Assembly (NCBI GenBank): GCA_019751915.1
Contig: JAIEMS010000007.1
Location: 25,064-89,063, forward strand
Source of the DNA: Burkholderiaceae bacterium
GTDB lineage: Bacteria > Pseudomonadota > Gammaproteobacteria > Burkholderiales > Burkholderiaceae_C
Direction of reading: 5' to 3'
DNA: 64,000 bases
A model generated the notes under the pieces. That model worked only from the letters and a program-made list of their open reading frames with translations, was not told the DNA's origin and did not search any database. The translations under genes and the position numbers were made by a program. This document shows, in pieces, positions 18,645 through 29,255 of the stretch (the first letter of the stretch is position 1; the number at the start of each line of letters is the position of its first letter).

Positions 18645-19067
18645 ATGTTGGTACGCCTGCTTTATGCCAGCCGTGTGGTGGACGATTCACCTGCGGCTAT
18701 CGAAGACATTCTGGCCCAGTCGCGCCAGCACAATCCAGGCTGCGGAATCACCGGCATTTTGTGCTACGGCGGCGGCATTTTTTTGCAAGCCATTGAGGGC
18801 GGGCGCTCGGCAGTGAACGCGCTGTACGGCCAAATTTTGCACGATGCACGCCATGAAGATGTCCAGTTGCTGCACTACGAAGAAATTGCCGAACGCCGCT
18901 TTGGCGGCTGGACGATGGGGCAGGTGAATTTGTCCAAAATTAACCACTCGATTTTGCTCAAATACTCTGAAACCCCCGAGCTTGATCCTTACGCTGTTTC
19001 GGGCAAAGTATCGCTGGCGTTGCTGGAAGAACTGATGGCAACGGCCTCGATCATGGGTCGGGCTTGA
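18645..19067 (+). CDS. Short BLUF-domain blue-light sensor
   Basis: A 140-residue protein that is almost entirely a BLUF domain, which binds FAD and senses blue light. The photocycle residues are in place: Tyr7 (LLYAS), Asn30 (NPGCGITGIL), Gln48 (FLQAIEG), and Trp89 and Met91 (GGWTMG). There is no attached enzyme domain, so it should signal through protein contacts like PixD or BlrB; the last ~45 residues form the usual helical cap. It starts two bases after folE and uses the GGAAAGAA at the end of folE as ribosome site, so the two are co-translated. The partner is unknown. Confidence 0.93.
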   Translation: MLVRLLYASRVVDDSPAAIEDILAQSRQHNPGCGITGILCYGGGIFLQAIEGGRSAVNALYGQILHDARHEDVQLLHYEEIAERRFGGWTMGQVNLSKINHSILLKYSETPELDPYAVSGKVSLALLEELMATASIMGRA

Positions 19068-19085
19068 GCATTTTTGTTGCAGCCT

Positions 19086-19295
19086 ATGACCCGCACGATG
19101 CTGTTTTGCTGCTCGGTGGCGCTGGTGTGCAGTGCAGCTTTGGCTGCACCGGCACCGTGGTACTTTTGGCGCAGCAAAATCGATGGGGCCAGAGTCTGCG
19201 CCCAAACCTCACCCGGCACGGGTTGGCAAGCCGAGAGTGTTGCGTTTGATGGCCCCAGTTGCCAGTCGCGCCGCCGTGCAGTGCCCGCGCAATGA
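19086..19295 (+). CDS. Small exported protein, unknown function
   Basis: A 69-residue protein starting at ATG 19086; a TTG at 19074 is a less likely start. A typical signal peptide is seen (LFCCSVALVCSAALA, with cleavage after an AxA-like site near residue 21). The mature part has only about 48 residues, with WYFWRSKIDG, AQTSPGTGW and two cysteines that could form a disulfide. I believe similar short proteins with a WYxWRSKxDG…CAQTSPGxGW pattern occur in related bacteria, but cannot check. It overlaps nothing and lies 18 bases after the BLUF gene on the same strand. Confidence 0.6.
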   Translation: MTRTMLFCCSVALVCSAALAAPAPWYFWRSKIDGARVCAQTSPGTGWQAESVAFDGPSCQSRRRAVPAQ

Positions 19296-19307
19296 ATACG
19301 CGGGCGT

Positions 19308-19922
19308 TCACTCGCCCTGAATGAGTGCCAAGTAGGCGCTGCGGGTTTGCGGTGATACCGAGGCTATCAATTGTTCGTGGGGCGTTTGGTGCCGGGCCAG
19401 CATACGGGCCGAGGCCACCATACGGGACTTGCAAAACCAATGGCAGCTGTGTTGCATCAAAAACAACTCGGCAGACATGGTGAAGGCCCGGTCGCGGGGT
19501 GAAATGTCACTGCCCCGATCCGCCGCATTGGCAATGCCACGCGCATGAATGACCAGCATTTTTCGCATATCGAACGTCGCAGCCGGAAACAGCGTTGCAG
19601 CCAAAGGAATGGGCAACAGGAAACGGCTGACACAGGTATCGGCCTGCGCTTCTTTGGCAAATTCGGCGGCAAATTTCCTAAACTGCTCGCACAGTTGCGC
19701 TTCGGTGGTGTGCAATAACTGCCAGATTTGTTCGCTACGCTCGGGGGTACTCTCGCCCAGAGCACGCAAATAGCCCTCGGTCAGGGCCTCCATCAGCTTT
19801 TCAATCTGGTAGTGGTGCAGGTGGGTTGCCAGCAACACGATATGCTTGCGCTGTTGTCGGGCGTTCAGGATGTAGGCACCTGCAGTCAACAGCAAAGCGA
19901 GGGTCAAAATATCCACGGGCAA
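19308..19922 (-). CDS. Membrane-anchored protein, unknown function
   Basis: A 204-residue protein not assigned to a family. It has one N-terminal membrane helix (ILTLALLLTAGAYIL, residues 5-19) and then a basic stretch. The rest is a soluble, mainly helical domain rich in Ala, Leu, Glu and His, with conserved-looking FMQHS-like and CHWFCKSRMV segments containing two cysteines. No signal cleavage site or catalytic motif was recognised. The gene faces the small exported protein gene tail to tail (12 bases between stops). It is probably a real gene, because its codon use and length fit its neighbours and no other frame is better. Confidence 0.7.
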   Translation of the reverse strand: MPVDILTLALLLTAGAYILNARQQRKHIVLLATHLHHYQIEKLMEALTEGYLRALGESTPERSEQIWQLLHTTEAQLCEQFRKFAAEFAKEAQADTCVSRFLLPIPLAATLFPAATFDMRKMLVIHARGIANAADRGSDISPRDRAFTMSAELFLMQHSCHWFCKSRMVASARMLARHQTPHEQLIASVSPQTRSAYLALIQGE

Positions 19923-20532
<610 letters not shown>

Positions 20533-20536
20533 TTTT

Positions 20537-20597
20537 GAGGCATTTTCGGCCTCTAGCCCTTGCACCGCTAAGGTTTATAGCTATAAAAATAATAGCT
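20537..20597 (+). repeat. AT-rich hairpin repeat, family 2, copy 4
   Basis: Reads TTCGGCCTCTAGCCCTTGCA then TATAGCTATAAAAATAATAGC. It fills the gap between the convergent stops of the ferredoxin and pth genes. Confidence 0.65.
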
Positions 20598-21209
20598 TTA
20601 TGCCACAACATCAGGCCGTGGTGGTTTCGGGCGGGGCGGCTTGGTGGTGTGGATCAGCAGCGTTGCTTTGTCCATCTCACCGGCCAGTAGCGCAGGCCAT
20701 GCTTTGAGAGAGTGGGCAATGCTGTCTTCCATCAGCGTGCGTTGTTCGGGGGCCGGTTTTTTCAGAACCCAGTTTGCCACGTCAGATTTGACACCCGGAT
20801 GCCCAATACCAATGCGCAAACGCCAGTAGTCGGGCGAACCCAGTTGGGCATGGATATCGCGCAGGCCGTTGTGCCCTGCATGGCTACCACCACGCTTGAG
20901 TTTGACTTGGCCAGGATCCATGTCCAGTTCGTCGTGAACGACCAAAACCTCCTCGGGGACGATTTTGAAAAACCGTGCCAGCGCTGCGACCGACTTGCCT
21001 GACAGATTCATGAAAGTCTGCGGCTGCAACAACCACACGGGCTGACCATGCACCACCGCCCGCGCCGCAAGGCCCCAGTAGCTGCGCTCTGGCTGAAGTG
21101 TCACTTTGAGTTCGCGGGCCAACGCATCAATCCACCAAAAACCTGCGTTGTGGCGAGTGGCCTCGTAATCTGGCCCAGGATTGCCCAAGCCCACCAACAG
21201 TTTAATCAT
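20598..21209 (-). CDS. pth: Peptidyl-tRNA hydrolase
   Basis: A 203-residue cytoplasmic enzyme that releases tRNA from prematurely ended peptidyl-tRNA. The N-terminus [22 protein letters not shown] contains the catalytic His20. [40 protein letters not shown] (with the key Asp) and [10 protein letters not shown] are all typical. The last ~15 residues are a basic proline-rich tail. It lies downstream of rplY on the same strand, the usual order in this group, separated by a hairpin that may be a terminator. Confidence 0.97.
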   Translation of the reverse strand: MIKLLVGLGNPGPDYEATRHNAGFWWIDALARELKVTLQPERSYWGLAARAVVHGQPVWLLQPQTFMNLSGKSVAALARFFKIVPEEVLVVHDELDMDPGQVKLKRGGSHAGHNGLRDIHAQLGSPDYWRLRIGIGHPGVKSDVANWVLKKPAPEQRTLMEDSIAHSLKAWPALLAGEMDKATLLIHTTKPPRPKPPRPDVVA

Positions 21210-21234
21210 TCAGTGCCTTTGCAGCATAAAAGCC

Positions 21235-21262
21235 AACGGCCCACACAAGGTGGGCCGTTCGG
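21235..21262 (-). terminator. Rho-independent-type hairpin after rplY
   Basis: Arms AACGGCCCAC (21235-21244) and GTGGGCCGTT (21250-21259) are exact complements. On the minus strand the stem is followed by GGCTTTTATG, a short T run. It may end or attenuate prs-rplY transcription before pth. Confidence 0.6.
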
Positions 21263-21299
21263 TGCCAGTGTAGCCGCAAGCGGCTACTTACAAGCCTGA

Positions 21300-21923
21300 T
21301 TACTTCTTCTTGCCCTTGCCCTTGGCAGGAGCGGCCTCAACCGCAGCGACCTCGACCACAACCACTGGGGCCACCACAGCGACCACCACGGGGTTCTTGT
21401 CGCTACCGTGCGTGACCAGAGTTGCGCCCTTGGGCAACGCCACGTCTTGCAGGTGCAGCGAAGTGCCCTTCTTGATACCGCTCAGATCGACGGTAATGAA
21501 CTCTGGCAGATCCGAAGGCATGCACGAAACGTTGATTTCGTTCATGACGTGGTTGACTGTGCACTTGTCGGCCTTGACCGCTGGCGACTCTTCAGCACCG
21601 ACGAAGTGCAATGGCACCTTCAAGTGCAGCTTGGTCTTATCGTCCACGCGCTGGAAATCGATATGCAACACTTGTTGCTTGTAAGGATGGTATTGCACAT
21701 CGCGCAGCACCACTTTGCTGACGGTGCCAGCCACGTCCATCTCCAGCACGCTGGAGTGGAACGCTTCCTTCTTCAGAGCGTGCCACAGAGTGTTGTGGTC
21801 AAGCTCAATAGTTTGGGCTTCAGTTGCACCACCGTAGATGATGCCGGGTGCACGACCCGAATTACGCAGACGGCGGCTCGCACCCGTACCTTGCTTGGCG
21901 CGCTCAAAAGCGACGATGTTCAT
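21300..21923 (-). CDS. rplY: 50S ribosomal protein L25 (CTC form)
   Basis: A 207-residue 5S-rRNA-binding ribosomal protein of the long L25/Ctc type, with the L25 domain (residues 1-95, including [15 protein letters not shown]) and the C-terminal TL5-like domain ([15 protein letters not shown]). The tail is alanine/valine-rich and ends in KGKGKKK. It is normally co-transcribed with prs, which lies 110 bases upstream on the same strand, as here. Confidence 0.97.
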   Translation of the reverse strand: MNIVAFERAKQGTGASRRLRNSGRAPGIIYGGATEAQTIELDHNTLWHALKKEAFHSSVLEMDVAGTVSKVVLRDVQYHPYKQQVLHIDFQRVDDKTKLHLKVPLHFVGAEESPAVKADKCTVNHVMNEINVSCMPSDLPEFITVDLSGIKKGTSLHLQDVALPKGATLVTHGSDKNPVVVAVVAPVVVVEVAAVEAAPAKGKGKKK

Positions 21924-22033
21924 AAGAAATTCTCCGTGGGAAGCGCACCGCGACCAGTGTCACTTTCGGTTGTCTAGATGGGCACGTGCAAACGCAGTGC
22001 CCGGCTTTTTGCTCCGACTGAGAACAAATCGTC

Positions 22034-22990
22034 TTAGTCAGAGAACAAACTCATCACCGAATCACCGTTGGCAATGCGCTGGATCGTTTCAGCGATCAGC
22101 GGAGCCACCGACAATTGGCGAATTTTGGTGCAGCCTTGGGCAGATTCGCTCAAGGGGATGGTGTTGGTCACAACCACTTCATCAAGGGCAGAGCCCGTGA
22201 TACGGTCAATGGCGGGGCCAGAGAAAATCGGGTGTGTGCAATAGGCATAAACCTTCTTGGCACCACGGGTCTTGAGCACCTCGGCTGCCTTGACCAGCGT
22301 ACCTGCGGTATCGATCATGTCGTCCATGATGACGCAGTTGCGGCCTTCGATTTCACCAATCACATGCATCACCTCAGACACATTGGCCTTGGGGCGACGC
22401 TTGTCGATAATCGCCAAATCGCAGCCCAATTGCTTGGCCAGCGCACGGGCGCGCACCACACCACCAACGTCTGGCGATACAACGATCAGGTCTTCGTATT
22501 CTTTTTGGCGCAAATCACCCAGCAACACAGGCGATGCGTAGATGTTGTCGACCGGAATATCGAAAAAGCCCTGAATTTGGTCTGCGTGCAAATCCATGGT
22601 CAGCACCCGGGCCACGCCCACGGCTTGCAGCATATCTGCAACCACTTTGGCAGTAATTGGCACACGGCTAGAGCGCGGACGGCGGTCTTGGCGGGCATAA
22701 CCGAAATAGGGAATGACGGCACTGATACGTTCAGCCGAGGCGCGTTTGAGCGCATCGACCATGATCAGCAATTCCATCAAATTGTCGTTCGTAGGCGCAC
22801 AAGTCGATTGCACAACGAAGACATCGCGCGCACGAACGTTTTGTTTAATTTCGACGGTAACTTCACCGTCAGAGAATCGGCCCACATCGGCAGCACCTAA
22901 AGTGGTTCCAAGGTGCCTGGCAATATCAGCCGCCATACCAGGATTGGCATTGCCGGTGAAAACCATGAAGTCGGGTTGGTTGGCTTGCAT
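22034..22990 (-). CDS. prs: Ribose-phosphate pyrophosphokinase
   Basis: A 318-residue class I PRPP synthetase that makes 5-phosphoribosyl diphosphate from ribose 5-phosphate and ATP for nucleotide, His and Trp synthesis. Motifs visible are [21 protein letters not shown], the flexible-loop region [18 protein letters not shown], and the PRPP-binding [13 protein letters not shown]. Length and sequence fit the bacterial enzyme closely. It is followed by rplY and preceded by tRNA-Gln and ispE, the standard betaproteobacterial order. Downstream use of PRPP includes TrpD, encoded in this window. Confidence 0.98.
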   Translation of the reverse strand: MQANQPDFMVFTGNANPGMAADIARHLGTTLGAADVGRFSDGEVTVEIKQNVRARDVFVVQSTCAPTNDNLMELLIMVDALKRASAERISAVIPYFGYARQDRRPRSSRVPITAKVVADMLQAVGVARVLTMDLHADQIQGFFDIPVDNIYASPVLLGDLRQKEYEDLIVVSPDVGGVVRARALAKQLGCDLAIIDKRRPKANVSEVMHVIGEIEGRNCVIMDDMIDTAGTLVKAAEVLKTRGAKKVYAYCTHPIFSGPAIDRITGSALDEVVVTNTIPLSESAQGCTKIRQLSVAPLIAETIQRIANGDSVMSLFSD

Positions 22991-23036
22991 GAGCGTCCCA
23001 GCAGTCTGAAATTAATGCCTGTACGCGGCAAATATT

Positions 23037-23113
23037 TGGCAGGGGAAGAAGGATTCGAACCTTCGCATGCCGGAATCAAAATCCGGTGCCTTAACCAGCT
23101 TGGCGACTCCCCT
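23037..23113 (-). tRNA. tRNA-Gln (anticodon TTG)
   Basis: A 77-base tRNA on the minus strand with 3' CCA encoded. The acceptor stem AGGGGAG/TTCCCCT pairs with one G-T, followed by discriminator G. The anticodon loop TTTTGAT gives anticodon TTG. The T arm AAGG-TTCGAAT-CCTT is typical. Located between ispE and prs. Confidence 0.97.
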
Positions 23114-23158
23114 ACACAGGTTGATTGCCGTAGGGCAACCGACCTTTAACTTTTTACC

Positions 23159-24004
23159 TCAGATCCAACCTGCCAGAGGATGAACCATTAGGTTTTTACA
23201 TACCTTGATTTCCCATGCACTAGGAGCACTAGAAAAATCTATCGCATGCGAAGCGCGTGCAAAAACAGCGCTTCCAGAGCCGGTCATTCTACCACTAAAT
23301 CCTTGCAAATCCAGCCATTCGATGGCTTTTTTTACTTCAGGACAGAGCGCTTGAGCAACACTCTGCAAGTCGTTACGACCAAAGTCATAATGCTCTGCAG
23401 CGAAGCCTGCGATTGTAGCATTGCTTGAGTCACGTTTCAGCATCGGGGATGAAAAAATTTGTTTTGTGTCCAAACCTGCCTCGGGTTTGATGACAGCAAA
23501 GTGGGCCGATGGCAGCGCATACGCTTTTTCCAGAGGGGTTATTTTTTCACCAATACCCTCAACCCAAGCATTGTGCCCACACAAGAAAAAGGGCACGTCA
23601 GCACCCAATGCCAAGCCAATCTGACTCAATGCAGGGCGGTCAAGGCCCAAGCGCCACAAACGATTCAAGGCCAGCAGTGCGCTAGCGGCATCCGAGGAGC
23701 CTCCACCCATCCCCGCTTGTGTCGGAATGCGTTTGAGAACACCAATGTGTGCGCCCAAATTGCATCCCGTGGCAGTCTGTAACGCCCGTGCAGCACGAAC
23801 AATCAAATCCTCATCGGGCAGTGCACTACCCAAATCTTCCCGAGACACCACACCATCGCGGCGCAACGAAAAATGCAGGGTGTCGCACCAATCAATCAAC
23901 ATAAAAACCGACTGCAGTAGATGGTAACCATCGGGCCTGCGTCCGGTGATGTGCAAAAACAGGTTCAGTTTGGCTGGTGCAGGAACGTCGTAGAGGGATT
24001 GCAT
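23159..24004 (-). CDS. ispE: 4-diphosphocytidyl-2-C-methyl-D-erythritol kinase
   Basis: A GHMP-family kinase that phosphorylates CDP-methylerythritol in the non-mevalonate isoprenoid pathway. The ATG at 24004 gives 281 residues beginning MQSLYDVPAPAKLNLFLHI, a standard family N-terminus; the open frame runs upstream to 24106 but is not family-like. The ATP-binding glycine motif IPTQAGMGGGSSDAA and GADVPFFLCG are present, and SGRMTGSGSAVF near the C-terminus closes the active site. It is downstream of lolB by 10 bases, forming the TPR–lolB–ispE unit. Confidence 0.97.
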   Translation of the reverse strand: MQSLYDVPAPAKLNLFLHITGRRPDGYHLLQSVFMLIDWCDTLHFSLRRDGVVSREDLGSALPDEDLIVRAARALQTATGCNLGAHIGVLKRIPTQAGMGGGSSDAASALLALNRLWRLGLDRPALSQIGLALGADVPFFLCGHNAWVEGIGEKITPLEKAYALPSAHFAVIKPEAGLDTKQIFSSPMLKRDSSNATIAGFAAEHYDFGRNDLQSVAQALCPEVKKAIEWLDLQGFSGRMTGSGSAVFARASHAIDFSSAPSAWEIKVCKNLMVHPLAGWI

Positions 24005-24014
24005 AGCGTTTTTC

Positions 24015-24554
24015 TCAGCGCTCCAACATGATGCGCAGCGTAGCCTGAGGTGCAGGGGTTTGGCGCAAAGCGACGATACGGCCTTGCTCGACTGAGCTGA
24101 GGTCAACCTGCCAGCCCGCTACAGCCGTATGCAGGCCAGTCAGCCAATCGAACAATGCCGCAACCGGAATGACGCTTCCCGTTGCTTGTTGCAGCAGATC
24201 ATCCAACGACGAAGATACTTGTACTTCGCTACTGGTCTCGATTTGTGCTTGGCCGGGCATCCAGTTGATTTGGGCCAGTGTGCTACCCAATGGACTCAAT
24301 AGTTTGAGTTGCCCGTGCTCCCGATTGCCGTGCAATTCAAAAGCAGCTGTGAAGGATCGGGATGATTCACCATCGACTTGCAAAGCCATCCGCCCGGCCC
24401 AATCGGTGCGAAATTCCAGTTGCGATGCTGGCAACTGAGGTGGTTGGGCACAGCCACTCAAGAAAAGAACCAGCATGAGCAATACCGCATGCCACGGCAC
24501 CGACAAGGCAATTACACCGCTGCCACGCTCCAACGCTTTACCCAAAAAAGTCAA
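24015..24554 (-). CDS. lolB: Outer-membrane lipoprotein LolB
   Basis: A 179-residue lipoprotein that receives lipoproteins from LolA and inserts them into the outer membrane. The signal peptide ends in a lipobox LSGC with the acylated Cys35. The mature part has the LolB beta-barrel pattern, with RTDWAGRMALQVDG and a conserved GSTLAQINW segment. It starts at an ATG overlapping the stop of the TPR gene by four bases, and ispE follows. The lolB–ispE–prs order is conserved across beta- and gammaproteobacteria. Confidence 0.92.
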   Translation of the reverse strand: MTFLGKALERGSGVIALSVPWHAVLLMLVLFLSGCAQPPQLPASQLEFRTDWAGRMALQVDGESSRSFTAAFELHGNREHGQLKLLSPLGSTLAQINWMPGQAQIETSSEVQVSSSLDDLLQQATGSVIPVAALFDWLTGLHTAVAGWQVDLSSVEQGRIVALRQTPAPQATLRIMLER

Positions 24555-26323
24555 AATTTGACCCCTAAACGACGCAAGGTCTCTTGTAAGGTCTCATTCG
24601 TGGGTTTGAGCAACAAGCCCTGCTTCCAAACAGCTTCGGCTTCTTCACGGTTACCCACACTCCAAAGTACCTCACCCAAATGGGCGGCAATTTCAGCATC
24701 GGGCCTGGCCTTGAATGCCGAGTCCAACAGGTGCAATGCTGCTGCATGGTTACCCAGCCGAAACTCAACCCAGCCCAAACTGTCTGTAATGAAAGGATCA
24801 CCGGGAGCATGGCGCAACGCGGCTTCAATCAGTAGCTTGGCCTCAGCAAGACGAATACCACGCTCAGCCAGCGAATAACCAAGAGCATTGTGTGCCTGAT
24901 AAAAACCGGGCTGGCGGGCAATGATGTCTCGAAGTAACTGCTCCATCACATCAAGCAACCCAGCCTTTTCAGCCAACATGGCCTGCTCATAAACCAACTC
25001 GTTATCAGTAGGTGCCTGCTCGACGATACGCCCCTGCAACTCATAGGCTTGACGGTATGCTTGTGCATCGCGCAGCAATTGCACCTCGGCCTGCAACTTG
25101 CGTCGCTCTTGGCTGGGTGTTAGTGCAGACTGCGCCCGAATCAACGCACGCGCCTGCTCCAGCTGACCCTGCCGCGCCAGCAAACCTGCACGCTGCACTT
25201 GTGCCTCGAACACATCTTCGGGGTTCTGAATACGGTTTAACCAACCTTCTGCACCGACGTAGTTGCTGCGCTTTTCGGCGATCTGCGCTAACAAAAAGTA
25301 AGCCTGTGTCAGCCCAGATACATCGCCAGCACCTTGCGTTTTAGCTAAATCAGCCAACGTCAAAAAACGTTGCAACGAGGCTTCAGCCTCCAAGAGCTGC
25401 TCGTTTTGTACCTGTAGTGCGCCCTGTAACAGCCATGCTTGGGCAACATGGGGCTTTTCTTGGATCACTCTCTGTAGCTGCTGCTGCGCTTCCGAATTGC
25501 GCTGTAATTGCAGCAAAACGCGTGCGTAGGCTAAGCGCTGCTCGGGCGTAGCTTGGCTATCAAAATATGTTTGGGCTACTGGGAGGGCACCAATCTCGCC
25601 ACGCTCTAGTAACTCAAGTGCGAGCAGCGCTGCGCCTTCATTGTGCGGTGCAGCCTCTTGTGCATACTGAGCCGCCATAAGCGCAGATTTCTTTTTGTCT
25701 GCTAACAAACGCATTCGCCCCACTGCTACCCATGCATCAGCACTGCTCGCCGGAGCCGAGAGCCTCTGGGCTAGTGCCCGCTCTACGACCGAAGCTGCGA
25801 GCGCTTTATCACTGACATGGCGGTACATCGTTGGCAACGCCAAAAGTACCGCCGTTTGGGTCTGTTGCGGATCATGTGCCAGCTCTTGCGCCAAAGGGGC
25901 TGCAGTTTCGCCCACACGGTTGAGGGCAATCAAAATTTGCAGCAAGTACCTGTTGGCTTCGCGTGAACGCGGCCATGCCTCTTTCCACGCTTGAACAGCG
26001 ATCAGGGCCGAGTCGCCAGCGCGCGCCTGCAAAGCAATATCTGCTGCCCGTTGGTAAATTTTTTCATCCTTACTGCGCCGCGCTGCTTCTAAGATCAAAG
26101 CAAAACCAGCTGCTTGATCTCCAACGTTGGTCGCCATTTCTCCAAGCAAAATGTCGTAAAAAATCTCGGCATCTAGCGCGGCCCCAGACAGCGGAGAACC
26201 TTGACTGTTGTCAGTGTGTTTGATCTTTGCAACCTTTGCTGGGGCAGACCAAGCTAGGTTGGCACTGGTCAACAAACTGGCAGCGAGGACAGTTACCAAA
26301 AAACGATGAATAAAAACCATCAA
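24551..26323 (-). CDS. Exported tetratricopeptide-repeat protein
   Basis: A 590-residue protein with a signal peptide (residues 1-27, ending in an AxA-type site near SAPA), followed by many degenerate 34-residue TPR units. Clear repeat signatures include [13 protein letters not shown] and [24 protein letters not shown] near the C-terminus. TPRs bind other proteins; no enzyme motif is seen. Its position directly before lolB is typical of betaproteobacteria and suggests a role in outer-membrane or envelope assembly. Either of two adjacent ATG codons may be the start. Divergent from mutM with a 44-base gap. Confidence 0.92.
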   Translation of the reverse strand: MMVFIHRFLVTVLAASLLTSANLAWSAPAKVAKIKHTDNSQGSPLSGAALDAEIFYDILLGEMATNVGDQAAGFALILEAARRSKDEKIYQRAADIALQARAGDSALIAVQAWKEAWPRSREANRYLLQILIALNRVGETAAPLAQELAHDPQQTQTAVLLALPTMYRHVSDKALAASVVERALAQRLSAPASSADAWVAVGRMRLLADKKKSALMAAQYAQEAAPHNEGAALLALELLERGEIGALPVAQTYFDSQATPEQRLAYARVLLQLQRNSEAQQQLQRVIQEKPHVAQAWLLQGALQVQNEQLLEAEASLQRFLTLADLAKTQGAGDVSGLTQAYFLLAQIAEKRSNYVGAEGWLNRIQNPEDVFEAQVQRAGLLARQGQLEQARALIRAQSALTPSQERRKLQAEVQLLRDAQAYRQAYELQGRIVEQAPTDNELVYEQAMLAEKAGLLDVMEQLLRDIIARQPGFYQAHNALGYSLAERGIRLAEAKLLIEAALRHAPGDPFITDSLGWVEFRLGNHAAALHLLDSAFKARPDAEIAAHLGEVLWSVGNREEAEAVWKQGLLLKPTNETLQETLRRLGVKF

Positions 26324-26367
26324 ACCATAATAATCGATGCCTATACACCTGTTTAAATCCCTGTTTT

Positions 26368-27183
26368 ATGCCTGAACTTCCAGAGGTTGAAGTCACCCGT
26401 CGCAGCTTTGCTGACGCGATTGCCGGAGCAAAAATTCTGGCGGTCAGAGTAGGTAAGCCTTTGCGCTGGCCATTCGGAGGCGATCCAGACGAGCTTGTGG
26501 GCCAGATCGTCACCACCGTGCGAAGACGGGGCAAGTATTTGTTGCTCGATACCGACCAAGGCCTTTTGTTGCTGCACTTGGGTATGTCGGGCAGCTTGCG
26601 CTTTGCCACCACGCTGCCCCCAGCAGGGGCGCACGACCACTTTGAATTGGTTACGACACTCGGAATTTTGCGTCTGAACGATCCACGCCGTTTTGGTGCT
26701 GCGGTGTATGTTCACGGTGAACAAGACCCGGTAGCAAAAAAATTGTTGGGGCATCTGGGCATGGAGCCGCTGTCAGATGAATTTGTTTTTCAAACCTTCT
26801 GCGCCGGACTCAAGGCCAGCCGCTCATCGATTAAACAAGTACTGTTGAATGGACGTTTAGTCGTTGGGGTCGGCAATATTTATGCTTCAGAGGCCCTATT
26901 TTTGGCAGGCATCCTTCCCACCACCACCGCTGCCTCCATCAGTACAACGCGCGCGCGGCAGTTGTACGAAGCTGTCCAGCAGGTGCTAAATGCAGCGGTG
27001 CAATCGGGCGGCAGTACCCTGCGTAACTTCAGCAGTGCCGATGGCAGTGCCGGACACTTTCAGCAACAAACCAAAGTGTATGGCCGCGAGGCGGCGCCCT
27101 GTCATACTTGCGCTACGCTGGTGTGCATGGTGCGCCAAGGACAGCGCAGCAGTTATTACTGCCCTTGCTGCCAGCAACCTTAA
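26368..27183 (+). CDS. mutM: Formamidopyrimidine-DNA glycosylase
   Basis: A 271-residue base-excision repair enzyme that removes 8-oxoguanine and nicks the DNA. The N-terminal Pro2 nucleophile and Glu3 are in [11 protein letters not shown], and the conserved Lys is in RRRGKYLLL. The H2TH region has [22 protein letters not shown]. The C-terminal zinc finger is Cys-x2-Cys-x16-Cys-x2-Cys (PCHTCA…YYCPCC). With mutY two genes downstream, it makes up the GO repair system at one locus. Confidence 0.97.
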   Translation: MPELPEVEVTRRSFADAIAGAKILAVRVGKPLRWPFGGDPDELVGQIVTTVRRRGKYLLLDTDQGLLLLHLGMSGSLRFATTLPPAGAHDHFELVTTLGILRLNDPRRFGAAVYVHGEQDPVAKKLLGHLGMEPLSDEFVFQTFCAGLKASRSSIKQVLLNGRLVVGVGNIYASEALFLAGILPTTTAASISTTRARQLYEAVQQVLNAAVQSGGSTLRNFSSADGSAGHFQQQTKVYGREAAPCHTCATLVCMVRQGQRSSYYCPCCQQP

Positions 27184-27278
27184 CGGGAAAGACCCATGCA
27201 GTGCACTGTGGGCAAACGGTCAACTCCATAATTTGGGCCCTCTGTTTAGCGCCCAACGTCTTGATTTTTGGGAGCAAA

Positions 27279-29255
27279 GTGGGATTCTCATTCAACGCTC
27301 AGTTTGAGCAGCATGGAACTTGGCGGCGTGCATTTGCCCAAGAGTTGAAGCAGTTGACACAGTGGATGGATTCCCATGAACTTATGGATGCAGCCGTTCA
27401 AGAGCGACTGCAAAGGCTGGAAAATCAAATCCGCTCTGACAAGATTATGGTGGCCTTCGTGGCCGAGTTCTCTCGCGGCAAATCGGAGCTGATAAACGCC
27501 ATTTTCTTTGCCGATTACGGTCGTCGGATCATGCCAGCAAGCCCAGGACGCACCACCATGTGCCCCACTGAACTGGGTTATGACAGTACGCTGCCTGCAT
27601 GTTTGCGTCTCTTGCCCATTGAAACGCGGCTACAACCGCATGGACTGGCAGAGTGGCGCCTTAAACGCGATAGTTGGGTAAATGTGGCGCTTGATGTTCA
27701 CAGTGCAGACCAGATTGCCAATGCGCTTGAGAAAGTAGCCCAAGTACGCAAAGTGAGTATCCAAGAGGCGCGGGCATTGGGGTTTTGGCACGATGAACTC
27801 CCTGATGAAAATCCAGCGCCAGATACACAAGGACTCGTTGAGGTACCTCTGTGGCGTCATGCACTCATCAACATGCCACACCCATTGCTCAAGGAGGGCC
27901 TGGTCATTCTGGACACACCAGGGCTTAACGCTGTGGGCGCTGAACCAGAATTGACCGTCAACCTTATCCCACAAGCCCAAGCCATTGTTTTCATTTTGGC
28001 GGCAGATGCTGGGGTGACGCGCTCTGATTTGTCAATTTGGCGTGAACATCTAGAGACAACGCAGGGCAGCACCGAGTCACGCTTAGTGGTATTAAACAAA
28101 ATCGATGCACTGTGGGACACCCTCAGTGCTCCCGAACAAGTACAAGAGCAGTTACGGCGGCAATGCGCTACTTCTGCAGAAATGCTTGGAGTGCGCTTGG
28201 ATCAGGTGATTCCGGTATCGGCGCAAAAGGGTTTGGTCGCCAAAATTACCCATGACGATGCGCTGTTGCAAGCCAGTGGCCTGCCCGCATTGGAGAATGC
28301 ACTGGCCCAAGGCATCATGGGGCGGCGACAAACCATTTTGCGGGCCGCAATGGCATCGGGTGTTGCCGGTTTGACAGCAGAGACCTCGCGTGTGTTCAAT
28401 ATTCGTCGCCGTGATTTAGATGACCAGATGCACGAGCTGCACAGCTTGCGCGGCAAGAATGCATCGGTCATTGAATCCATGCGTGACCGGATTGAACATG
28501 AGCAAAAGGAGTTTGACTTTAGCGCAGCCAAAATTCAGGCAATTCGGGCCGTACACCTCAAAATGTTGAGTGATGTGTTTGAACAGCTCGGTGCCAAGGC
28601 CCTGAAAGAAAAACTTTCAACCTTGGTAAATGCTCTGCAACAAAAAGGTATCAAGTTCGGTGTACGCAAGCAGTATGCGGATGCTTTTGACCGACTGCGC
28701 GCTACTTTGGACACATCCCAGATTGCGGCTACCGAAATCCAAGTCATGCTGGAGGGGACGTTCAGGCAACTCAATGCAGATTTTGGGTTCTCTTTGCAAG
28801 TTCCTGCAGCGCCATCGTTAGAGCCATTTGCCACAGACCTAGGGCGTATAGAGCAAGGGCACTTGCAATACTTAAGTGTCGGTAACGTATTAAAGTTGGC
28901 ACGCCCTGAATTTTCTGATCGTTTAGTGCGCGCCTTATTTATGCGTGTTCGCGCTGTGTTTGAGTCTGCTGCCAACGACCTCGAACTTTGGAGCAAATCA
29001 GCCACGGCCCAACTCGATGCCCAATTGCTCGAACGCCGTCGCAGCTTCACGCGCCGGATCGAAGCCGTAGATCGCATTCAAAAAGCCGCCAGTGGACTGG
29101 TGGAGCGCATCTCAGAAATCGAAGAAAGTGAAGTCGAATTGGCGCAAATGCAAGCGCGACTTCAAAGTCATACCGGACGTTTAATGGCGTTATTAAAAGA
29201 CTCAACGCTCGAATCGAAAGCAACTGCTTCGATGTCCAGCTCCATTCCCGCATGA
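27279..29255 (+). CDS. Dynamin-like large GTPase
   Basis: A 658-residue protein of the bacterial dynamin-like type. A GTG start at 27279 with GGGAG just upstream is preferred; the frame is open to 27108, inside mutM. GTPase motifs: P-loop AEFSRGKSELINAI (first Gly replaced by Ala), a switch region with GRTTMCPTE, G3 in ILDTPGLN and G4 in VLNKIDAL. A long helical second half includes coiled-coil stretches (about 420-480 and 600-640) that would form the stalk. No membrane helix is obvious. It lies between mutM and mutY, overlapping mutY by four bases. Its cellular role is unknown. Confidence 0.88.
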   Translation: MGFSFNAQFEQHGTWRRAFAQELKQLTQWMDSHELMDAAVQERLQRLENQIRSDKIMVAFVAEFSRGKSELINAIFFADYGRRIMPASPGRTTMCPTELGYDSTLPACLRLLPIETRLQPHGLAEWRLKRDSWVNVALDVHSADQIANALEKVAQVRKVSIQEARALGFWHDELPDENPAPDTQGLVEVPLWRHALINMPHPLLKEGLVILDTPGLNAVGAEPELTVNLIPQAQAIVFILAADAGVTRSDLSIWREHLETTQGSTESRLVVLNKIDALWDTLSAPEQVQEQLRRQCATSAEMLGVRLDQVIPVSAQKGLVAKITHDDALLQASGLPALENALAQGIMGRRQTILRAAMASGVAGLTAETSRVFNIRRRDLDDQMHELHSLRGKNASVIESMRDRIEHEQKEFDFSAAKIQAIRAVHLKMLSDVFEQLGAKALKEKLSTLVNALQQKGIKFGVRKQYADAFDRLRATLDTSQIAATEIQVMLEGTFRQLNADFGFSLQVPAAPSLEPFATDLGRIEQGHLQYLSVGNVLKLARPEFSDRLVRALFMRVRAVFESAANDLELWSKSATAQLDAQLLERRRSFTRRIEAVDRIQKAASGLVERISEIEESEVELAQMQARLQSHTGRLMALLKDSTLESKATASMSSSIPA

